The notes: generated by a model not told the origin, from the letters alone. Shown: positions 1-8,380, counted from the stretch's first letter. The stretch: DNA of 8,417 nucleotides from Rhodoferax sp. (GCA_021731215.1 JAKFXU010000241.1:1-8417), one strand, 5' to 3'. Program-made: numbers and translations.

Positions 1-360
1 TGTCGCCAATGGCGAAGATGTGCGGGACGTTGGTGCGCATCTGGATGTCGACGTTGATGAAACCCCGATCGGTCACCGCGACACCGGCCTTGTCGGCGGC
101 GATCTTGTTGCCGTTGGGCGTGCGGCCCACCGCTTGCAACACCAGGTCGTAAGTTTGCGGCGGGGGGGCCGCAACGCTGGCGTTGCCACCAGCTTCGCCC
201 TCCTCGGCTGGTGCAAACGTCACCTCGATGCCTTCGGGTGTGGCCCTGGCGCCCACCGTTTTGGTCTTGAGCATGATGTTGTCAAAACGCGGGGCGTTCA
301 TCTTCTGCCAGATCTTGACCAGGTCACGGTCGGCGCCCTGCATCAGGCCGTCGAGCATTT
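1..360 (-). pseudogene. 5'-truncated second copy of lpdA (dihydrolipoamide dehydrogenase), partial, runs off left edge
   Basis: Read on the minus strand, this stretch encodes about 119 residues colinear with residues 328-443 of the intact lpdA product in this window, from the MLDGLMQGADRD segment to HIFAIGD. It covers the end of the NAD-binding domain and the return to the FAD domain. The FAD-binding GxGxxG, the redox-active CxxxxC and the NAD-binding glycine motif are all missing, so it cannot make a working E3 by itself. Nucleotide identity to 2583-2933 is roughly 90% by eye, mostly third-position changes, with no stop codon and one in-frame 3-codon length difference near 155-205. Similarity ends abruptly at 360; the next codon upstream in frame is TAA. 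The 3' part lies outside the window, so whether the rest is intact is unknown. The changes look like divergence under protein-level selection before truncation, so it is more likely a remnant of a foreign or displaced allele than a fresh duplication. Confidence 0.85.
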
Positions 361-364
361 ACCC

Positions 365-407
365 CGTAGGCGAACTGAGGGGCTTTGGCCATGCGGCCAC
401 ACCTACG
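365..407. repeat. Nested inverted repeat next to the lpdA breakpoint
   Basis: CGTAGG at 365-370 is the reverse complement of CCTACG at 402-407. Inside it, TGGCC at 386-390 pairs with GGCCA at 395-399 around a 4-nt loop. The outer arm begins 5 bp from the point (360) where similarity to lpdA stops. There is no T-run, so it is not a typical terminator. It may be a recombination or element-end structure, but stems of 6 and 5 bp can occur by chance in GC-rich DNA. Confidence 0.35.
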
Positions 408-540
408 CCAGCGCCATCAGGCCACCGGCGTCCCATTCACAGTGAGGTACGCGCACCTTCCAAATGGTGGTGGGACAAACCGCCGAATTCGACCTGGAAT
501 AGGGTAGGTTCGTTGGTCGGGATTAGTGTGGGGCGTAACA

Positions 541-555
541 GCCTTGAATCAAGGC
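541..555. repeat. Short perfect hairpin (6-bp stem, 3-nt loop)
   Basis: GCCTTG at 541-546 is followed by AAT and then CAAGGC at 550-555, a perfect inverted repeat. No T-run follows on either strand, so termination is unlikely. It lies just upstream of the TTGCA cluster. The function is unknown. Confidence 0.35.
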
Positions 556-562
556 CGGTCGT

Positions 563-592
563 TTGCAGAATTGCATGCATTGCACACTTGCA
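563..592 (+). repeat. Four TTGCA direct repeats spaced 8, 9 and 8 nt
   Basis: TTGCA begins at 563, 571, 580 and 588, and the third and fourth copies extend to TTGCAC. A further TTGCAC at 667-672 is the proposed -35 box of the antitoxin promoter. The regular spacing could present sites for a DNA-binding protein such as the HTH antitoxin encoded downstream. The sequence is simple and partly self-overlapping (it includes TGCATGCA at 572-579), so chance is a real alternative. Confidence 0.35.
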
Positions 593-666
593 CGCGGATT
601 TCCCGTTTGAGGGGGCTGCAAGGTCACTCCCCGTTCACGCCAGTAACTCGGGATTGACGGCAGATG

Positions 667-695
667 TTGCACATTCTACAAAATTTTCGTATTAT
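667..695 (+). promoter_or_regulatory. Predicted sigma70-type promoter of the toxin-antitoxin pair
   Basis: A weak -35 box TTGCAC at 667-672 is separated by 17 nt from a good -10 box TATTAT at 690-695 (5 of 6 matches to TATAAT). The region is strikingly AT-rich compared with its surroundings. The palindrome AAAATTTT at 680-687 lies between the two boxes, where a bound repressor would block RNA polymerase; autoregulation by the antitoxin is usual for such modules. The predicted start of transcription is near 702, leaving a leader of about 50 nt before the antitoxin start codon. Confidence 0.6.
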
Positions 696-740
696 TCATT
701 GTTTTCGTTTTAGACCGAACCGATATCTGAATCAATATTT

Positions 741-746
741 GGAGGG
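741..746 (+). promoter_or_regulatory. Ribosome binding site that sets the antitoxin start
   Basis: GGAGGG lies 4 nt before the ATG at 751. The reading frame stays open upstream to 664, but that longer start would fall inside the promoter and has no ribosome site, so this site argues for the start at 751. Confidence 0.7.
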
Positions 747-750
747 CATC

Positions 751-1269
751 ATGCCTGCCGCCACCACACTAGGTAAGACACCTGCGCACCGCTACGATCC
801 GCTGGGGCCTTTGGCTGATGCCATCGGGTCGATGACCGGAACCTTGTCCGATCAGGTTGCCAACGCACTGCACCAGGTTCTGGAAGCCACCACCCCGCAA
901 AGTCGTAGCGCCCGCTTGCTGCTGATACGCCACTTGGTGGACATTGAGAGCCAAACGGTCGATATCGAGATGCCGAAGACGCTTGCTACCGCCAATGACC
1001 TCATCAGCACGGCACAGGCGGCGCAAATGCTGGGGTACAGCCGCCCCTACGTCGCCATGTTGATCGACCAGAACAAGCTCAAGGGTGCCACGGTTTCCGC
1101 TGGCGGACATCGGCGGGTTTCCCGTGCCGCTGTGTTGGACTGGAAAGCCAAGCATCAGGTTACGGACAAGGCCACTGACCTGCGTACTGAGGGCCAAAAA
1201 ACCGGCGCCTACAAAAGCACTGAAGCAGACGTGTTGCGCCGGGTCAAAGCACTGTCCAAAAATCGGTGA
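751..1269 (+). CDS. Excisionase/MerR-type helix-turn-helix protein, probable antitoxin of a VapBC-like pair
   Basis: This is a 172-residue cytoplasmic protein, probably the antitoxin and autorepressor of the module. Residues 84-134 form a typical excisionase-type winged helix-turn-helix: LISTAQAAQMLGYSRPYVAML followed by the wing region GGHRRVSRAAVLDW. Residues 20-75 are predicted helical and may mediate dimerisation. The polar, charged tail after residue 135 is a candidate toxin-binding segment. No membrane segment or signal peptide is visible. The start at 751 is chosen for its GGAGGG site. The stop codon is 6 nt before the PIN-domain gene. HTH/excisionase-like partners of PIN toxins are known; I recall M. 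tuberculosis VapB50/VapC50 as an analogous pair. The antitoxin role is inferred from the partner gene; an alternative is a recombination directionality factor, but no integrase is present in the window. Confidence 0.75.
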   Translation: MPAATTLGKTPAHRYDPLGPLADAIGSMTGTLSDQVANALHQVLEATTPQSRSARLLLIRHLVDIESQTVDIEMPKTLATANDLISTAQAAQMLGYSRPYVAMLIDQNKLKGATVSAGGHRRVSRAAVLDWKAKHQVTDKATDLRTEGQKTGAYKSTEADVLRRVKALSKNR

Positions 1270-1275
1270 CCGTCC

Positions 1276-1926
1276 GTGATGGATCGCCACCCGCTCTCCC
1301 CAGGTGGCAACACCCTGGCTATTTTGGATACCTGCGTGCTGCTGCCATCGCGCTTGTCGGATATCCTGTTTGACTTGATGCTGGAAGACCTCTACTTTAC
1401 CTACTGGACAGGTGACGTTGAAGCCGAGTTCTTGCGGAACTGGCCGCAAGTGCATCCCGACGCATCGAAGTCAGGTGCCAAACGGCTCAAGGCGTTTCAA
1501 CGTGCCACCAACAATGGGCATCTGATTACCGGGTATGACGACAACGCTTTCATGTCCCGTGTCCCCGCTCGGGTGCATGACAACGACCGGCACCTGATCG
1601 CCGCCGCTTTGGTCCTGGTCAACGGACTCGGTGAAGAAAATGACCCAACGCTGCACAAGGTCATGATCGTTTCCGACAACACCAAGCATCTGGCCGTCAC
1701 AGATACAAGGACACTTGGCGTTGAGGTTGTCAAGGCCGGTGTATTTCTGGATAGTCTGTTTACGGCCGCCCCACAAAGAACAAGTCAAGCCCTTGCAAAA
1801 TCGTTAAGTGACCTCAAGAAACCGCCGTACTCCAAAGCGGAACTGGTGGCGGCTTTGCGCCTCCATGGTGCGAAAGCGACCGCAGCGGGTTTGGATGCTG
1901 ATCGGCAGATCAATACGACCAACTGA
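1276..1926 (+). CDS. PIN-domain protein, probable VapC-type ribonuclease toxin
   Basis: This protein of 216 residues (215 if translation begins at the second codon, ATG 1279) is probably a Mg2+-dependent RNase toxin neutralised by the upstream HTH protein. The PIN acidic residues are recognisable: D18 in LDTCVLLPSRL, E51 in VEAEFLRNW, D104 in HDNDRHLIAAA, and D134 in IVSDNTKHL. The context fits the PIN_3-like group rather than the short classical VapC group. The PIN fold should end near residue 155. The roughly 60-residue remainder (from about 156) is basic to polar, with a helical-looking KAELVAALRLHGAKATAAGL segment of unknown role. The gene begins with adjacent GTG and ATG codons and has no strong Shine-Dalgarno sequence, suggesting translational coupling to the antitoxin 6 nt upstream. 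No catalytic residue appears lost, so the gene looks intact. RNA target is unknown. Confidence 0.8.
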   Translation: MMDRHPLSPGGNTLAILDTCVLLPSRLSDILFDLMLEDLYFTYWTGDVEAEFLRNWPQVHPDASKSGAKRLKAFQRATNNGHLITGYDDNAFMSRVPARVHDNDRHLIAAALVLVNGLGEENDPTLHKVMIVSDNTKHLAVTDTRTLGVEVVKAGVFLDSLFTAAPQRTSQALAKSLSDLKKPPYSKAELVAALRLHGAKATAAGLDADRQINTTN

Positions 1927-1950
1927 CGTTCGCTCCCATGATCTGGTTAA

Positions 1951-1997
1951 ATGGATAGCCCACACAGCGCATACAGCATTCGTGATGCGCCCATCCA
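1951..1997 (+). repeat. Inverted-repeat structure downstream of the toxin gene
   Basis: GCGCAT at 1967-1972 pairs with ATGCGC at 1985-1990 around a 12-nt loop, and TGGAT at 1952-1956 can pair with ATCCA at 1993-1997 outside it. There is no T-run directly after it. It could stabilise the 3' end of the toxin mRNA ahead of the true terminator, or mark the edge of the inserted segment. Support is weak. Confidence 0.3.
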
Positions 1998-2011
1998 GAC
2001 TGTTCAGACAG

Positions 2012-2046
2012 TAAAAAGCCCGAACCGGTCAGGGCTCTGGCTTTTT
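2012..2046. terminator. Bidirectional intrinsic terminator between the toxin gene and lpdA
   Basis: AAAAAGCC at 2013-2020 and GGCTTTTT at 2039-2046 are perfect reverse complements. Inside, AGCCC at 2017-2021 can alternatively pair with GGGCT at 2032-2036. On the minus strand the inner stem AGCCC/GGGCT is followed directly by a T-run, about 20 nt after the lpdA stop codon, as expected for the end of the pdh operon. On the plus strand a T-run follows as well, so the convergent toxin transcript can end here too. Its position suggests that the native 3' end of lpdA is preserved up to this point. Confidence 0.8.
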
Positions 2047-2067
2047 GTTGAGGCTTGAATCAGTTGG

Positions 2068-3912
2068 CTACTTCCGCGCTGGCGGCAAATCAGTGCAGTT
2101 CCCGTGCGCCACTTCCGCCGCCATGCCGATGGATTCCCCCAGCGTGGGGTGCGGGTGGATGGTTTTGCCGATGTCGATTGCATCGGCGCCCATTTCAATC
2201 GCCAGTGCAATCTCGCCAATCATGTCGCCGGCGTGGGTGCCTACCATACCGCCGCCCAGGATATTGCCGTGGCCGTGCGCCTCGGGTGAGTCGTCAAACA
2301 GCAGCTTGGTGTAGCCTTCGTCGCGGCCGTTGGCAATGGCGCGCCCCGATGCGGTCCAGGGGAAGAGTCCCTTTTTGACCTTGATGCCCTGCGCCTTGGC
2401 CTGGTCTTCGGTCAGGCCGACCCAGGCCACTTCGGGGTCGGTGTAGGCCACGCTGGGAATGACGCGGGCGTTGAAGGCGGCGCTGGCCAGTTCCTTGTTG
2501 CCCTGCAGTTCACCGGCTATCACTTCGGCCGCCACATGCGCCTCGTGCACCGCCTTGTGCGCCAGCATCGGCTGGCCGACGATGTCGCCGATGGCGAAGA
2601 TGTGGGGCACGTTGGTGCGCATCTGGATGTCGACGTTGATGAAGCCGCGCTCCGTCACGGCGACACCGGCCTTGTCGGCGGCGATCTTCTTGCCATTGGG
2701 CGTGCGGCCCACGGCTTGCAGCACCAGGTCGTACACTTGGGGTGCGGGGGCCTTAATTCCACCGTTATCGCCCTCTTCCGCCGGTGCAAAGGTCACCTCG
2801 ATGCCTTCGGGCAAGGCACGTGCGCCTACCGTCTTGGTCTTGAGCATGATGTTGTCAAAACGCGGCGCGTTCATCTTCTGCCAGATTTTGACCAGGTCGC
2901 GGTCGGCGCCCTGCATCAGGCCGTCGAGCATTTCAACGACGTCCAGGCGTGCGCCCAGTGTGCTGTAGACGGTGCCCATTTCCAGGCCGATGATGCCGCC
3001 ACCCAGAATCAACATGCGTTTGGGCACTTCTTTCAATGCCAGGGCGCCGGTGCTGTCCACCACGCGCGGATCGTTCGGCATGAACGGCAGGCGCACGGCT
3101 TGTGAGCCGGCCGCGATGATGCACTTTTTGAACGCAATGGTCTGCGTCTTGCCGGTTTTCTCTTGCGCGCTGCCGGTGGTTTCTTCCACCTGCACATGGT
3201 TGGCGCCGACGAAGGCGCCGTAGCCGCGCACCACGGTGACCTTGCGCATCTTGGCCATGGCCGCCAGCCCGCCGGTGAGCTTGGTGATGACTTTTTCCTT
3301 GTGGCCGCGCAGCGTATCGACGTTGACCTTGGGCGCGCCAAAGTCAACGCCCAATGCCGCCATGTGGCTGACTTCGTCAATGACGGTGGCCACGTGCAGC
3401 AGCGCCTTGGACGGGATGCAGCCCACGTTCAGGCAGACGCCACCCAGCGTGGCGTAGCGCTCGACCAGCACCACTTTGAGGCCGAGATCGGCCGCGCGAA
3501 AGGCGGCCGAATAGCCACCGGGGCCGGCGCCGAGCACCAGCAGGTCGCACGCCAGATCGGCCGTGCCGGCGAACGTAGACGCGGTCGGCGCTGCCACAGC
3601 GGGTGCGGTAGCGGGTGCAGCAGCGGCAGCGGCTGGCGCCGATTTTTGTTCAGTAGCCGGGACGACCTCCGCAGCGGCGACTTCCAGCGTCAGCACCAGC
3701 GCGCCTTCTTTCACTTTGTCGCCCAGCGCGACCTTGAGTTCTTTCACCACACCGCCGTGGCTGGAGGGGATTTCCATCGAGGCCTTGTCGCTCTCCACGG
3801 TGATCAGGCTTTGCTCGGGCTTGATGCTGTCGCCCGGTTTGACCATGAGTTCGATGACGGTGACTTCGGCGAAGTCGCCGATGTCGGGAACTTTGATGTC
3901 GATGATTGCCAT
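2068..3912 (-). CDS. lpdA: Dihydrolipoamide dehydrogenase (E3 of pyruvate dehydrogenase) with N-terminal lipoyl domain
   Basis: This 614-residue FAD flavoenzyme reoxidises dihydrolipoyl groups on E2 and passes electrons to NAD+. Residues 1-78 are a lipoyl domain with lipoylation site K43 in ESDKASME. Residues 80-116 are an Ala/Pro-rich linker. The E3 core follows: FAD motif GAGPGG near 128-133, redox disulfide C160/C165 in GGVCLNVGC, NAD motif GGGIIGLEMG at 304-313, second FAD contact AIGD near 440-443, and a C-terminal dimerisation domain ending in HPHPTLGE, with the expected catalytic H588/E593 pair. A lipoyl-bearing E3 is well known in betaproteobacteria (the Neisseria P64k type). The frame is open to 3978, but the start at 3912 is chosen because it matches a lipoyl-domain N-terminus, has GAGAGG 6 nt upstream, and avoids overlap with aceF. 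It is the last gene of the operon, 16 nt after aceF. A diverged partial copy lies at 1-360. Confidence 0.95.
   Translation of the reverse strand: MAIIDIKVPDIGDFAEVTVIELMVKPGDSIKPEQSLITVESDKASMEIPSSHGGVVKELKVALGDKVKEGALVLTLEVAAAEVVPATEQKSAPAAAAAAPATAPAVAAPTASTFAGTADLACDLLVLGAGPGGYSAAFRAADLGLKVVLVERYATLGGVCLNVGCIPSKALLHVATVIDEVSHMAALGVDFGAPKVNVDTLRGHKEKVITKLTGGLAAMAKMRKVTVVRGYGAFVGANHVQVEETTGSAQEKTGKTQTIAFKKCIIAAGSQAVRLPFMPNDPRVVDSTGALALKEVPKRMLILGGGIIGLEMGTVYSTLGARLDVVEMLDGLMQGADRDLVKIWQKMNAPRFDNIMLKTKTVGARALPEGIEVTFAPAEEGDNGGIKAPAPQVYDLVLQAVGRTPNGKKIAADKAGVAVTERGFINVDIQMRTNVPHIFAIGDIVGQPMLAHKAVHEAHVAAEVIAGELQGNKELASAAFNARVIPSVAYTDPEVAWVGLTEDQAKAQGIKVKKGLFPWTASGRAIANGRDEGYTKLLFDDSPEAHGHGNILGGGMVGTHAGDMIGEIALAIEMGADAIDIGKTIHPHPTLGESIGMAAEVAHGNCTDLPPARK
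2583..2933. repeat. Part of lpdA duplicated (diverged) at 1-360
   Basis: This internal stretch of lpdA aligns in the same orientation with 1-360. Both flanks of the alignment run at about 92% identity. A poorly conserved patch near 2741-2775 carries the 9-nt length difference. Similarity ends exactly after the shared TCGAGCATTT (2924-2933 and 351-360). Confidence 0.85.
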
Positions 3913-3918
3913 GTCGTG

Positions 3919-3924
3919 CCTCTC
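3919..3924 (-). promoter_or_regulatory. Ribosome binding site that sets the lpdA start
   Basis: Read on the minus strand this is GAGAGG, 6 nt before the ATG at 3912. It lies wholly in the 16-nt gap between the aceF stop and lpdA, supporting this start over the upstream in-frame ATG at 3978, which is inside aceF. Confidence 0.7.
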
Positions 3925-3928
3925 GTGT

Positions 3929-5602
3929 TTACAGCAGGACCCGGCGGAAATCGCCCAGGATCTGACCCAGATAGACATTGAAGCGCGCGGCTGCGGCCCC
4001 GTCGATGACGCGGTGATCCCAGGTCAGGCTGAGTGGCAGCATCAGGCGCGGCTGGAAGGCCTTGCCGTCCCATACCGGCTGGATGGTGGACTTGCAGACG
4101 CCCAGAATCGCCACCTCCGGCGCGTTGATGATGGGCGTGAAGTAACGCCCGCCAATGCCGCCCAGGCTGGAAATGGTGAACGAAGCACCCGACATTTCAG
4201 CCGGGCTCAACTTGCCATCGCGCGCCTTCTTGGCCAGCTCGCTCATCTCCTGCGAGATTTGCATGATGCCTTTTTTGTCGGCATCCTTGATCACCGGCAC
4301 CATCAGGCCGTTGGGCGTGTCCGCCGCAAAACCGATGTGAAAGTACTGCTTGTAGATCAAGGCGTCGCCGTCGAGCGAGCTGTTGAACTCGGGGAACTTC
4401 TTGAGCGCGGCCACGCAGGCCTTGATCAGGAACGCCAGCATGGTGACCTTCACGCCTGCGTGAACTCCTGCCTTGCCGGTCTTTTCGTTCTCCAGGTTGG
4501 TGGAAACGCGAAAGGCTTCCAGCTCCGTGATGTCGCAGTCGTCATGGTTGGTGACGGCCGGAATCATGATGGCGTTGCGCAACAGGTTGGCGCCGCTGAT
4601 CTTCTTGATGCGCGACAGCTCCTTGCGCTCGATCGAGCCAAACTTGGCGAAGTCCACCTTGGGCCAGGGGATCAGGCCCAGGCCGGCGCCGTCATTGCCG
4701 GCGCCCACGCTCTTGGCCTGTGCCGCCGCCGCCAGCGTCTGCACGGCGCCGCTCATCACCGAGCGGGTGAACGATTGAACGTCGGCGTCGGTGATGCGGC
4801 CTTTCAGTCCGCTGCCTTTGACTTCATTCAAGGGCACACCGAGCTCACGGGCGAACTTGCGCACCGAAGGCGAGGCGTGCGGCAGGCCCAGCGGCGCTGA
4901 TGTCGGGTTGTGCGCCGGCACCGCCAGCGCGGCGACGGCCGGTGCTGCGGCTGCAGCGGCCACCGGGGCTGCGCTCGCCGCCGCAGCAGGCGGCGCGGCA
5001 GCCGAGGCCGCGCCTTCGAGCATCGCCAGCAGGTCGCCAATATTGACCTTGTCACCGACCTTGACCTTGAGTTCCTTGAGCACACCGGCGTGGCTGGACG
5101 GAATCTCCATCGCCGCCTTGTCGGATTCGACCGTGATCAGGGACTGCTCCAGCCGGATGTTGTCGCCCGGCTTGACAAAGATCTCAATAACGGCGACGTT
5201 CTTGAAGTCCCCGATGTCAGGGACACGGACTTCAACCGGGCCAACGCTGGCCGCTGCGCTTGCACTGGCTGCTGAACTAGAAGCTGCTTGCGATTGAGCG
5301 ACGGGAGCCGCAGCCTGTTTTGACTCAGCAGCGGGGGCCACCGGCGCAGCCGCGCCAGCCGCACCTTGCACCTCCAGCATCAGCACCAACGAGCCCTCTT
5401 TCACCTTGTCACCCAGCGCGACCTTGAGTTCCCTGACGACACCGGCGTGGCTGCACGGGATCTCCATCGAGGCTTTGTCGGACTCGACGGTGATCAGGGA
5501 TTGTTCAGCCTTGACCGGGTCGCCGGGCTTGACCATCAACTCAATCACGGTTACTTCGGCGAAGTCACCGATATCGGGCACTTTGATTTCAATTAAAGAC
5601 AT
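3929..5602 (-). CDS. aceF: Dihydrolipoamide acetyltransferase, E2 core of pyruvate dehydrogenase
   Basis: This 557-residue E2 transfers acetyl groups from lipoamide to CoA and forms the core of the complex. Visible domains in order: lipoyl domain 1 at residues 1-78 (lipoyl lysine K43); Ala/Pro/Ser-rich linker 80-120; lipoyl domain 2 at about 122-196 (K162 in ESDKAAME); a long Ala-rich linker 197-232; the peripheral E1/E3-binding domain at about 242-278 (ASPSVRKFARELGV...GLKGRITDADV); another linker; and the acetyltransferase domain from about 320 to the end, with the catalytic motif DHRVIDG (H530, D534). Two lipoyl domains is the common betaproteobacterial arrangement, against three in E. coli. 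The start at 5602 has AAGGAGA a few bases upstream. It lies 24 nt after aceE and 16 nt before lpdA, so co-transcription is very likely. Lipoyl domain 1 is almost a copy of the one on LpdA. All key residues are present. Confidence 0.96.
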   Translation of the reverse strand: MSLIEIKVPDIGDFAEVTVIELMVKPGDPVKAEQSLITVESDKASMEIPCSHAGVVRELKVALGDKVKEGSLVLMLEVQGAAGAAAPVAPAAESKQAAAPVAQSQAASSSAASASAAASVGPVEVRVPDIGDFKNVAVIEIFVKPGDNIRLEQSLITVESDKAAMEIPSSHAGVLKELKVKVGDKVNIGDLLAMLEGAASAAAPPAAAASAAPVAAAAAAPAVAALAVPAHNPTSAPLGLPHASPSVRKFARELGVPLNEVKGSGLKGRITDADVQSFTRSVMSGAVQTLAAAAQAKSVGAGNDGAGLGLIPWPKVDFAKFGSIERKELSRIKKISGANLLRNAIMIPAVTNHDDCDITELEAFRVSTNLENEKTGKAGVHAGVKVTMLAFLIKACVAALKKFPEFNSSLDGDALIYKQYFHIGFAADTPNGLMVPVIKDADKKGIMQISQEMSELAKKARDGKLSPAEMSGASFTISSLGGIGGRYFTPIINAPEVAILGVCKSTIQPVWDGKAFQPRLMLPLSLTWDHRVIDGAAAARFNVYLGQILGDFRRVLL

Positions 5603-5626
5603 GCTTGTCTCCTTGCGTTCTTGTTG

Positions 5627-8332
<2,706 letters not shown>

Positions 8333-8358
8333 GTTTGTCTCCTTGGTTCTTGCCTAAT

Positions 8359-8380
8359 TTAGTACAGCATTAGTACAGCA
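8359..8380. repeat. Perfect tandem 11-bp repeat in the aceE leader, candidate operator
   Basis: TTAGTACAGCA occurs twice head to tail at 8359-8369 and 8370-8380, without mismatch. On the minus strand this reads TGCTGTACTAA twice. It begins at about the predicted +1 of the aceE promoter and covers roughly the first 22 transcribed bases, a typical place for a repressor. An 11-bp period puts both copies on the same helical face. It does not match the enterobacterial PdhR consensus as I know it. The regulator is unknown. Confidence 0.6.

Larger units (their letters stand above)
361..660. other. Intergenic stretch without a convincing gene between lpdA remnant and antitoxin promoter
   Basis: Neither strand gives an open frame here with a plausible start, ribosome site and recognisable product. 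What can be seen is structure: a nested inverted repeat at 365-407 directly beside the lpdA break, an imperfect 14-bp palindrome at 445-458, a 6-bp-stem hairpin with a 3-nt loop at 541-555, and a cluster of TTGCA repeats at 563-592. The stretch resembles neither lpdA nor the toxin-antitoxin genes. It may be scar sequence from a recombination or mobile-element event, but no recognisable transposase fragment was found by eye. Confidence 0.5.

Noticed and set aside
1..358. Possible translated mini-E3 starting at ATG 356-358 with GGGG just upstream
   Set aside because: No promoter is visible on that strand, the GGGG match is weak, and the product lacks the FAD, redox and NAD motifs; treated as a pseudogene fragment.
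324..392. Small minus-strand open frame crossing the lpdA break (22 codons from ATG at 390-392)
   Set aside because: It is out of frame with lpdA, has no ribosome site and ends within the remnant; probably accidental.
451..460. CGCACCTTCC, the reverse complement of GGAAGGTGCG, resembling the terminal repeat of IS5-family elements as I remember it
   Set aside because: Only about 10 bp match, there is no partner repeat, no transposase and no target duplication, so chance is sufficient.
20..713. Plus-strand open frames across the lpdA remnant (20-445 and 183-713)
   Set aside because: The first 340 bases are antisense to the lpdA remnant, matching the antisense frames at 2459-3105 over the intact gene. 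The rest has no ribosome site or recognisable motif.
664..750. Longer N-terminus for the HTH protein starting at 664
   Set aside because: The start would fall within the predicted promoter, has no ribosome site, and adds a low-complexity stretch; ATG 751 follows GGAGGG.
769..1455. Minus-strand open frame opposite the antitoxin and the start of the toxin
   Set aside because: It is a mirror of the HTH gene, which has a promoter, a strong ribosome site and a clear domain on the other strand.
3913..3978. Longer LpdA N-terminus starting at 3978
   Set aside because: It would overlap the 3' end of aceF and add 22 residues before a canonical lipoyl-domain start; GAGAGG precedes ATG 3912.
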